NCBI GenBank assembly: GCA_963775125.1
Contig: CAVZHQ010000005.1
Location: forward strand, 310,001 to 374,000
DNA length: 64,000 nucleotides
Reading direction: 5' to 3'
DNA from: JAHECQ01 sp963775125
Lineage (GTDB): Bacteria > Actinomycetota > Acidimicrobiia > Acidimicrobiales > SZUA-35
How positions within the stretch are numbered: the stretch's first letter is position 1; each line of letters starts with the position of its first letter. Below the pieces are notes generated by a model. The model saw only the letters and a program-made list of their open reading frames with translations, was not told the origin of the DNA and made no database searches. The position numbers and the translations under genes are program-made. This document shows positions 58,027-64,000 of the stretch, in pieces.

Positions 58027-59613
58027 ATGTCCGGACCCTCTGTCGAGCCGCCCGCTCGTCCCCCTTCCGATACCCGACGCAAGCTGCTGGTGGCCATGGG
58101 TTTCGGTGCCGCGGTCGCGTCCCTCGGCCGCAACCTTGGCCAGCAGGGCGCCTCCACCGTGCTGTCAGCGGTTACCGAACCGACCGTTCCGGAAGCGACG
58201 ACGATGCTGACCGCCCCACCGGCGCTGGCGGACGCCGGACCCGAGCCCGAGACCACTCGGACCCATGCACTCGTCATCAAGAACGGGCGTGTCATCGACC
58301 CGCTGTCCGGATTCGACGGCGTCCTCGATGTGGCGGTCGAGGGAGCCAAGATTGCTGCCATCGGCCCGGGGCTCATCGGGGCGCAGGTCATCGACGCCAC
58401 GGGAAAGGTCGTGGCTCCGGGCTTCATCGACCTGCTCAGCGCCGAACCCGACTCGTTCGGAATCTGGTTCAAGGTCGGCGACGGTGTGACCACCAATCTG
58501 GCCATGCACGGCGTCAACAACTACGCCAACGCGTTTTTCGAACGGTACGCGGGCGCGACGCCCATCCACTTCGGCGGCGCCTGGCATCAGCATTTCGTCC
58601 GGGGCACCGATGCCGAGGTCGGAGCGGTGAAGCCGACCGAGTCGTTGTCGACGGAGCAACTGGCCGCGTTCGCTCAACTGACCGACTTCAACCTTGCCAA
58701 CGGTCTGGCCGGCATCTGCTTCTCACCGGAGTACTCCCCGGGCACGACCTTCATCGAGATGGAGACCCTTGCCAATGTGGCGGCCCAGCGGGGTCACTCG
58801 TTGTTCTTCCATGTCCGATACAGCGACCCCGACGCTCCGGGCACGAGCTTCGAAGCGATCGAGGAAGTGCTGCAGCTGGCCCGAACCACGGGCGCGGCGG
58901 TACACATCGAACATCTGCCGTCGACCGGCGGCACCTTCGTCATGGCCGAAACACTCGCTCTGCTCGAAGCCGCACGGGCCGAGGGAATCAAGGTCACCGC
59001 TGACCTCTACCCCTACGACTTCTGGGGCACGACGTTGGCCAGCGAACGCTTCGTCGGCGACTGGCAGTCCCGCTATCGGATCACCTACGAGAACCTCCAG
59101 GTGGCCGGCACATCGCGGCGATTGTCCGCGGCCGACTTCGATCAGGCGGTACAAGAAAACCTTCTGGTCGCCGCGCTCGGTTCGATTCCCGAGGACGAGG
59201 TGCAACTGGCCTTGAAGGTGCCGTGGATCATGATCGGTAGCGACGCCATTCTCACCGAATCCCTCAACCATCATCCGCGCGCTGCGGGGACGTTCTCGCG
59301 GGTGCTCGGCCGCTACGTCCGAGACCTCGGCGTCCTGTCGCTGGTCGACGCGCTGGCCAAGATGACCATCCTGCCGGCCCAGTTGATGGAACCGATGATC
59401 CCGGAGATGGCGTACAAGGGTCGGTTGCAGCGCGGGGCCGACGCCGACATCGTGGTCTTCGATCCCGCCACGATCGCCGACCGTGCGACCATCGAAAGCC
59501 CTTCGAGCATGTCGGCCGGCATCTGGCAGGTACTGGTCGACGGACAGCTGGTCCTGGCCGACGGGGTGGTGCAACGACAGGTACTCCCCGGTCGCCCGCT
59601 CCGGTCCAGCTGA
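58027..59613 (+). CDS. Tat-exported amidohydrolase, N-acyl-D-amino-acid deacylase-like
   Basis: 528 residues. N-terminal TRRKLLVAMGFGAAVASLG is a twin-arginine signal, so the enzyme is probably folded before export. ALVIKNGRVIDPLSGFDGV and APGFIDL open the amidohydrolase domain. FFHVRYSD and VHIEHLPST carry the later metal His residues and IMIGSDAI the catalytic Asp. The usual HxH after GFID is L137-S-A139 here, so at least one metal site differs from classical D-aminoacylases; related proteins share the PGFIDLLS form. TAAGCT lies 9 nt before the ATG. Substrate unknown, perhaps D-amino-acid amides of the cell wall. Confidence 0.8.
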   Translation: MSGPSVEPPARPPSDTRRKLLVAMGFGAAVASLGRNLGQQGASTVLSAVTEPTVPEATTMLTAPPALADAGPEPETTRTHALVIKNGRVIDPLSGFDGVLDVAVEGAKIAAIGPGLIGAQVIDATGKVVAPGFIDLLSAEPDSFGIWFKVGDGVTTNLAMHGVNNYANAFFERYAGATPIHFGGAWHQHFVRGTDAEVGAVKPTESLSTEQLAAFAQLTDFNLANGLAGICFSPEYSPGTTFIEMETLANVAAQRGHSLFFHVRYSDPDAPGTSFEAIEEVLQLARTTGAAVHIEHLPSTGGTFVMAETLALLEAARAEGIKVTADLYPYDFWGTTLASERFVGDWQSRYRITYENLQVAGTSRRLSAADFDQAVQENLLVAALGSIPEDEVQLALKVPWIMIGSDAILTESLNHHPRAAGTFSRVLGRYVRDLGVLSLVDALAKMTILPAQLMEPMIPEMAYKGRLQRGADADIVVFDPATIADRATIESPSSMSAGIWQVLVDGQLVLADGVVQRQVLPGRPLRSS

Positions 59614-59632
59614 GCGAGCTGAACGACCGAAC

Positions 59633-60052
59633 TCAGACGCGCGTGTTCAGCAGGTCGCGCATTTCGTCGGCGAAATGCTCGCACCGGCGACCTTCGATTT
59701 CCAGCCCGCCGATGATCGAGTCGACCAACAACACCGTGAACTCACGGTTGCGTTGAATGTCGTCGGGCGTGAGGAAATGGTCGAGGTCGCCCAGCTGCAG
59801 GCATTGCTTCAAACCATGGAGCAGGTACTCGGCCTGGTCGTCGTCCAGCGGAGCTGACCAACGGAACGTGGGCGCGGCTCCGGCTTCGGCTGACCAGCGG
59901 TCGATGAGGCTCGACCACGCATCGAGCCACTCTTGGGTGACGACGTCAGCCAACTGCGCTGGATCCGTCCGCAGCTCGAGAACGAGCCGACGAGCAGTAC
60001 GTGACCAACACTGAACCTGGTCGGTGGCGATAGGGCCTAGCTCCCACTGCAT
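59633..60052 (-). CDS. Conserved hypothetical protein (139 aa)
   Basis: Soluble, Trp- and Leu-rich helical protein: SRTARRLVLELRTDPAQLADVVTQEWLDAWSSLIDRW, PLDDDQAEYLLHGLKQCL and EGRRCEHFADEMRDLLNTRV. No family recognised. ATG 60052 begins a natural N-terminus (MQWELGPIATDQVQCW), and TACAGT is 9 nt upstream. Convergent with the amidohydrolase. Confidence 0.6.
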   Translation of the reverse strand: MQWELGPIATDQVQCWSRTARRLVLELRTDPAQLADVVTQEWLDAWSSLIDRWSAEAGAAPTFRWSAPLDDDQAEYLLHGLKQCLQLGDLDHFLTPDDIQRNREFTVLLVDSIIGGLEIEGRRCEHFADEMRDLLNTRV

Positions 60053-60108
60053 CGGTCGGGAACTGTAGTGCCTCGCGGATTGAAACACACCGGGCGATCT
60101 AGGCGGCT

Positions 60109-60717
60109 TCACTTGCGGAGCGCGGTGCTCCGCTCGGTTTCGGGGCGTGCTTGCGGCGCGGCGACCAGGTCGATGTGGCGTTTGGCCTGAGGCCAACGGC
60201 GTTCGGCCAGACTGCGGGCGAGACGGGCGTCCTTGGAGGGGTCTCGGGCGATGAGGTTGTCGGTGGGCGGGTAGAGCGCTTCGTGATCGCGGTCTCGGTT
60301 CCGCCGACCACGCCAGCGGGAGGTGCCCGATTCGTACACCCGTTGCAGGTCGAGCACGGCGTGCTGACCCCATCGGGCGCGTACCGCGGCGTCGACCCCG
60401 AGCACCGGGCTCGGCGATGCTGATCGCTTGTCGGTTTCGATGGTCAACCCCAGGGTGATGCCGTGGGTCGCAGCCCGAGCGGCAATGAGTGGAATGGCGA
60501 GCACCGAACCCTGCCAGGTCACCACGACGCCAGCGGGCAACGCGCTCAGCCGGTCGTCGAGATCCCGAAGCAACGCCGCTTCGTCGCCGGCAAACAGTTG
60601 GTCGCTGTTGGACGAGCTGAGGCCGACTTCGACGATGCGGTTGACCGCCGGGTCGACCAGTGGTCCCGTGCAGTCCGTCACGAGATCGAGTCCATAGATC
60701 GCCGGCAACCCGGTCAT
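60109..60717 (-). CDS. Hypothetical protein with degenerate DEDD-exonuclease-like features
   Basis: 202 residues. IYGLDLVTDCTGPLVDPAVNRIVEVGLSS resembles the Exo I segment (DxETTG...DRIVEIG) of DnaQ-type 3'-5' exonucleases, and VTWQGSVLAIPLIAARAATHGI resembles Exo II (NxxFDxPFL). The acidic Glu of motif I and the Asp of motif II are replaced (Thr/Val and Ala). VLDLQRVYESGTSRWRGRRNRDRDHEAL and a basic C-terminus follow. If the fold is right, the protein is a nuclease-like binder or uses other residues. ATG 60717 overlaps the stop of an upstream mini-frame. Confidence 0.55.
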   Translation of the reverse strand: MTGLPAIYGLDLVTDCTGPLVDPAVNRIVEVGLSSSNSDQLFAGDEAALLRDLDDRLSALPAGVVVTWQGSVLAIPLIAARAATHGITLGLTIETDKRSASPSPVLGVDAAVRARWGQHAVLDLQRVYESGTSRWRGRRNRDRDHEALYPPTDNLIARDPSKDARLARSLAERRWPQAKRHIDLVAAPQARPETERSTALRK

Positions 60718-60734
60718 CTCGTGGTCGTTCCCAT
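60714..60734 (-). CDS. Six-codon upstream mini-frame coupled to the exonuclease-like gene
   Basis: An AAGGAG site 4 nt before ATG 60734 drives MGTTTR and a TGA that overlaps the next ATG (ATGA, 60717-60714). The downstream start has no ribosome site of its own, so its translation probably depends on termination here. Confidence 0.5.
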   Translation of the reverse strand: MGTTTR

Positions 60735-60801
60735 GGTGCTCCTTAGCGGCTTACCTCGGACCGGACGTTAGGCGGGGAGGCCGGGTAACAGGGGGATGGT
60801 C

Positions 60802-61552
60802 TCAGAACGCGATCTCTGCACGTTTACCGGTCGGGTCGACCACGGTCCCCAGCCGAACCTCGTCGCCACGAGCGATCCTTCCTGCGGTGGTGACGAGAGC
60901 CAGCGCATCCAGGAGGTCGGCGCGCGGGGCGGCACGACCCGCGAGAACGGCATGGACTTCTGAGGACGGAAGCTCTGAGCACAGGAGGTCGGCGCGCAGA
61001 TCCAATCCCTCCCGGGTGTGCTTCGAGAACTCCAGGGGTCGACCGTTGAGTCTCAGGAATGCCAGTTCGGGGTGGCTTTCGACCAGTCGATCCTGGTCGG
61101 TGGGCATCACCAGCTGATCGACGAGGTGGATGCGGTCGAGGAGGTTGTAGGCCTGTTTCGACAAGGCCTTGCCGCAGGCCTTGCGGGATCGATCGCACGC
61201 CTCGAGGTACGTCTGGGACCCAAGCGTCGCCCGCAACGGCGTCGGGAACACCGAAGAGCGTCGAGCGCCCAGAAGCGCTCGTGCCGCCACGTCGGCGGGC
61301 CTTGGGTGCACATCGAGCAACCCGATCGGCATGTCGATGGCAATCGCTGTCAAGTGTCCATCTCGTAGTTCCGAGATGAGCTCCGCGAGATCGGTGACGA
61401 CCTCGGCCCTCAACCCGGACCGTCGGATCGTGGTCCTCGCATGCTCGGACCGTCGGATCGTGGTCCTCGCATGCTCGGACCACTGCCCATCGGCCTCCGG
61501 GGCAGCCATCGATCCCGGCGTAGGTCACTGGCTGCGGGAGTTGCTCGGCCAC
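60802..61552 (-). pseudogene. DUF429 family protein, frameshifted at a 30-bp tandem duplication
   Basis: GTG 61552 (2 nt after the PIG-L stop) opens VAEQLPQPVTYAGIDGCPGGRWAVVRACEDHDPTVR, the canonical DUF429 N-terminus. After the duplicated decapeptide ACEDHDPTVR the frame is lost. The remainder (LRAEVVTDLAELI, AIAIDMPIGLLDVHPRPADVAARALLGARRSSVFPTPLR, LSKQAYNLLDRIHLVDQL, ESHPELAFLRLNG) is in the +1 frame to 60802. An ATG at 61509 would let the second frame be made alone as 235 residues without the first strand and its DGCPGG motif. DUF429 proteins are predicted nuclease-fold enzymes of unknown role. Confidence 0.72.
61416..61475. repeat. 30-bp tandem duplication inside the DUF429 gene
   Basis: Two identical 30-bp units, 61416-61445 and 61446-61475, then a partial third. 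On the minus strand they read ACEDHDPTVR twice in the N-terminal frame. The gene's frame break is at or just after this duplication. Confidence 0.92.
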
Positions 61553-61554
61553 GG

Positions 61555-62337
61555 TCAGAGGTCGTCGAGCAGCTTGAACACTTCGGCGTGCTGGAGGGAC
61601 GCGGCCCGCCCGGCTGTTGCGAGCTTGGCCTCCATTCGCTGGCGGAACGCTTCCATCTGAGCGTCTGAGGTGGCCTTCATGGTCGATTCGAACTGGCTCT
61701 GATGGGCGAGCAACGCCGCGTATTTCGCGTCGGCGTAGCCGGTGACGTCCTCGACGTGGTCGGGTTCGTCGGCTTCCCACAGCAAGATGGCGTCCGGGCG
61801 ATGGTGCGTCAGCCCGGTCGAGGGGCCGATCTGGTCCGGGAAGAACTTCGGATCTCGCGCCGCGACCACGCCCTCGGTCGTGAGCAGCCCGGCATGCCGG
61901 TGATCGGGGTGGAGGCGATAGCGCTTCCACGGGTCGTGGCCGAGCACCACAGCAGGCCGGAGGCGCCGGATCCACTCCGAAACCCGGGCCCGCTGGGCCA
62001 GCCCGGATTCGAGCTCGCCATCGGTATAACCGAGGAACACCACGTCACCGGTTGCGCCGAGACGCTCGGCCGCGGCTCGCTGTTCGACTTGGCGGGTGGC
62101 GATGAGCTGCGCGTCATCGGCCGCGGGGTCCCAGGTCCCTTTCGACCCGTCGGTGCACACCAGGACACTGACCTCGCAGCCGGCAGCGGCCCACTTGGCG
62201 AGGGTCGCACCGCAGCCGAAGTCGACGTCATCAGGATGGGCTCCGATGGCCAACGCCCGAAGCGGGGTCTCGAGATTCGTCGTCCAATGATCGAGCGAGA
62301 TGGGCTCCGGGGTGAGCGGGTTCTGGGCCGAGGTCAT
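61555..62337 (-). CDS. PIG-L family N-acetylglucosaminyl deacetylase-like protein
   Basis: 260 residues. ALAIGAHPDDVDFGCGATLAKW contains the zinc-binding HPDD, and RYRLHPDHRHAGLLTTEGV the HPDHxxxG third ligand. DGSKGTWDP and FLGYTDGELE are family-typical. Members deacetylate GlcNAc-inositol (mycothiol) or related conjugates. ATG 62337 overlaps the cofC stop (ATGA), and the DUF429 gene starts 2 nt after the stop. The substrate cannot be assigned; MshB is only one possibility. Confidence 0.88.
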   Translation of the reverse strand: MTSAQNPLTPEPISLDHWTTNLETPLRALAIGAHPDDVDFGCGATLAKWAAAGCEVSVLVCTDGSKGTWDPAADDAQLIATRQVEQRAAAERLGATGDVVFLGYTDGELESGLAQRARVSEWIRRLRPAVVLGHDPWKRYRLHPDHRHAGLLTTEGVVAARDPKFFPDQIGPSTGLTHHRPDAILLWEADEPDHVEDVTGYADAKYAALLAHQSQFESTMKATSDAQMEAFRQRMEAKLATAGRAASLQHAEVFKLLDDL

Positions 62338-62912
62338 GGCGTGTTCGCTCCCGTGGCTGGGTCGAGGATGCTGAGGTCTTCGGGGACGTCGATGTCCCAG
62401 CCAAGGCGGGCGTCGTCGACGATCCGATACGGCAGGGCCAGGCGCAGGGCCTCGGCCTGGTGGGCGCGCGAGGACCCCACTCCGTACTGGAAACGGAAGT
62501 TGGCGTTGGCGGGGACGGCCATGACGTTGGTCCCGTCGCCTCGGCGGTCGGGAACGATGGTCACGCCCCCGAAGTCGGGCACCCAGGTGAGGTCGGTGGC
62601 GCGGGGCAGGTCGGCGTGCGCGATCACGATCGTTGTGTGCCCCTCGTCGCGAAGGAAGGCGAACCCGTCGGTCACCGCAGCGTTCAGTCCCCGCGACGGT
62701 CGCCAGATGACCCCGGCGCCCCGAGCCATCGCGAACGCCGCAACGTCGCCGTTGTCGCAGACGACCCACGTCGGTAGCGGGCGGGACGCCGCGATGACAG
62801 TGGTCGCCATGGCGATCGCCAATTCGGCGCGTTGGGTGGGGCTGAGCGCATCGGACAGTCGGCCCTTGGCCAGATCGAACGACTTGATGGGTATGAGGAC
62901 CGCGGGCGCCAC
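62334..62912 (-). CDS. cofC: 2-phospho-L-lactate (or phosphoenolpyruvate) guanylyltransferase
   Basis: 192 residues. VLIPIKSFDLAKGRLSDALSP is the nucleotide-binding opening of CofC/FbiD. VIAHADLPRATDL is the metal Asp motif, and VPDRRGDGTNVMAVPAN with FRFQYGVGSSRAHQAEA completes the active site. It activates 2-phospholactate or PEP with GTP for coenzyme F420. In actinobacteria PEP is generally the substrate. GTG 62912 with TAGCCT 6 nt upstream. Confidence 0.92.
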   Translation of the reverse strand: MAPAVLIPIKSFDLAKGRLSDALSPTQRAELAIAMATTVIAASRPLPTWVVCDNGDVAAFAMARGAGVIWRPSRGLNAAVTDGFAFLRDEGHTTIVIAHADLPRATDLTWVPDFGGVTIVPDRRGDGTNVMAVPANANFRFQYGVGSSRAHQAEALRLALPYRIVDDARLGWDIDVPEDLSILDPATGANTP

Positions 62913-62918
62913 GAGGGA

Positions 62919-62924
62919 AGGCTA
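62919..62924 (-). promoter_or_regulatory. Leaderless -10 (TAGCCT) for cofC
   Basis: Minus-strand TAGCCT, 6 nt (TCCCTC), GTG 62912. The divergent gene's TAGGGT lies 25 bp away. Confidence 0.55.
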
Positions 62925-62949
62925 ACGGCGTGACCAGGGGACGGGTTTG

Positions 62950-62955
62950 TAGGGT
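62950..62955 (+). promoter_or_regulatory. Leaderless -10 (TAGGGT) for the gene at 62962
   Basis: TAGGGT, 6 nt (GAGCAC), GTG 62962. Confidence 0.5.
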
Positions 62956-62961
62956 GAGCAC

Positions 62962-64000
62962 GTGTCTGAGTCCTCTCCTCGCCCGACCGAGGTCCGATTG
63001 ACGGTCAACCGTCCACCGGTCGTCAGCCTTGGACCCCGTTCGGTCGAACGTCCCGCCGATGCCGGCTCGACGTTGATCGGGCTGTACGACGATCGGGCTC
63101 CGGCATCGGTCGATCGTGGCGGCCTGGTCCACCGACCGGGCGAGGTATGGAGTCTCGATTGGTGGATCGGGGCCGAGGATCGCTGGTACTTCCCCGCACG
63201 AGAGGCCACCCTGCGGCAGCGCCGCCTGGGCTCCGGTCCGGTGGTCGAGACGGCGCTGCGAGTTCCGGGCGGCGACGCGATCCATCGCTGCTACGGCGCG
63301 TTGGTGGCGGGGAAGCCGGTCACGGTGATCGAGGTCCAGAACGCCTCTCCCGCCGCCGTCACGCTTGCCCTGGCGGTACGTCCGTACGGACTGGTGGTCG
63401 ATGCCGGCGATTCGGGGACAGCGGTCGAAGCGGTTCCATGGGAGATGGACGACCATTGCCTGCTTCGCAATGGTCGAGTCATCGTCTGGCTGCCCAAACC
63501 AGCGTCCGATGGCTCGCTGTCGACCGATGATCCCCTCACGGTTCTCCAGACCGGACAAGGGTTCGGTGGGCTCGCTGCGGGCGGTGGCGTTTCCGGACTG
63601 ACCTCGGGTGCCGGCCGCTACGCAACGCTCGTCTTCCCCCTGACGCACAAGGCCACCATCCGATTCCTGATGCCGGCCTCCGAACCTGCTGGATCGGTCG
63701 GGATTCGGCTCGAACCTTCGCGTGCTCCCGACCACGAGGCGGTATCGCGCGGGTGGAACGCCGTGGTCGACAAGGGAGGCCGCTTCGTCCTCCCGGACAA
63801 TGGACTGTCCGAGCGTGCCGTTGCCGCCCGAGCCCGCCTCCATCTCTCCCGGGCGCCGTTCGAACCTCTGCCTGAACAACCCAATGCTGACGCGGCGATG
63901 TTGCTGCTGGCGTCGGCCGCCTCAGGCGCCGACCAGGCCGTTGCGAGCACGCTTGGCCAGTTTGCGGAGACGTTCCCTACGAGCGCATCCGCCGCAGCCG
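62962..64000 (+). CDS. Large protein with N-terminal beta-sandwich-like region (truncated by window)
   Basis: The GTG-started frame stays open for 346 codons to the window edge. The sequence is rich in beta-type text (EVWSLDWWIGAEDRWYFPA, KPVTVIEVQNASPAAVTLALAVRPYGL, RYATLVFPLTHKATIRFLMPA) and then turns helical (GLSERAVAARARLHLSRAPFEPLPEQPNADAAMLLLASAA). This recalls glycoside-hydrolase-like proteins, where a beta sandwich leads into an alpha/alpha barrel, but no catalytic residue is visible and I do not assign a function. No signal peptide. Start fixed by the hexamer 6 nt upstream. Confidence 0.6.
   Translation, partial: MSESSPRPTEVRLTVNRPPVVSLGPRSVERPADAGSTLIGLYDDRAPASVDRGGLVHRPGEVWSLDWWIGAEDRWYFPAREATLRQRRLGSGPVVETALRVPGGDAIHRCYGALVAGKPVTVIEVQNASPAAVTLALAVRPYGLVVDAGDSGTAVEAVPWEMDDHCLLRNGRVIVWLPKPASDGSLSTDDPLTVLQTGQGFGGLAAGGGVSGLTSGAGRYATLVFPLTHKATIRFLMPASEPAGSVGIRLEPSRAPDHEAVSRGWNAVVDKGGRFVLPDNGLSERAVAARARLHLSRAPFEPLPEQPNADAAMLLLASAASGADQAVASTLGQFAETFPTSASAAA

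Noticed and set aside
1..64000. Mobile elements, prophage or integrated island
   Set aside because: No transposase, integrase, att-like tRNA duplication or compositional break was seen; the tRNA genes are flanked by ordinary core genes.

Overview
The window is a high-GC, gene-dense chromosomal segment of a free-living actinobacterium. The closest fit is the class Acidimicrobiia (Ilumatobacter-like marine or freshwater relatives). The reasons are the mix of F420 biosynthesis (cofC), a citramalate-type isoleucine route, a mycobacterial-type SerA, a split acyl-CoA mutase, zinc-ribbon GWWG-type proteins and many GTG-started leaderless genes. This assignment is inference; no rRNA is present. I see no phage, integrase, insertion sequence, plasmid or CRISPR signature. 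The window is ordinary core chromosome with very short intergenic gaps, and no gap exceeds 300 bases.

Layout. 1-9.7 kb: a PhyH-type dioxygenase end, two class-C beta-lactamase-fold serine hydrolases, a gamma-carbonic-anhydrase-like protein, a frameshifted PEP-utilising enzyme, an LLM-class oxidoreductase, an HMG-CoA-lyase-like enzyme, an NSS transporter and a HAD hydrolase. 9.7-18.3 kb: ilvB-ilvN-ilvC behind a leader peptide and terminator, a crotonase, hpt, metY, a cyclophilin, a 2OG-Fe(II) oxygenase and msrB. 18.4-28.2 kb: serC divergent from an aminotransferase, an S9 peptidase, a CoA-transferase, an MFS pump, a renalase-like oxidoreductase and serA. 28.3-40.7 kb: a beta-propeller lipoprotein, leuD-leuC, greA, leuB-ilvE-cimA, gltX and an ElyC-like protein. 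40.8-41.0 kb: tRNA-Gln(CTG) and tRNA-Glu(CTC). 41-51 kb: a J-like zinc protein, a GPH transporter, a small lipoprotein with an alpha/beta hydrolase, TauE, a SEC-C methionine aminopeptidase, acyl-CoA mutase subunits with the isobutyryl-CoA-mutase signature, a CinA-type amidase and YqgE. 51-57 kb: a leftward purK-upp-cdd-add-ABC transporter operon. 57-64 kb: a frameshifted DUF4192-like gene, a D-aminoacylase-like amidohydrolase, small unknown genes, a frameshifted DUF429 gene, a PIG-L deacetylase, cofC and a truncated large unknown protein.

Together the window carries most of branched-chain amino acid synthesis (ilvBNC, cimA, leuCDB, ilvE), serine synthesis (serA, serC), O-acetylhomoserine sulfhydrylation, glutamyl-tRNA formation and nucleobase salvage. 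ilvD, leuA, ilvA and serB are not in this window.

Three threads cut across the annotation. (1) At least eighteen genes, on both strands, have a TAnnnT hexamer exactly 6 or 7 nt before a start codon with no Shine-Dalgarno. This implies widespread leaderless transcription, and the pattern settles many start codons. At 50.56 kb one palindromic hexamer pair serves two divergent genes. (2) ilvB is preceded by a 16-residue leader peptide ending Ile-Leu-Val-Val-Leu-Met, followed by alternative stems and a terminator: a classic attenuator. (3) Short tandem duplications (14-30 bp) recur at gene ends and starts. Two of the three frameshifted genes carry such an array at or close to the break.
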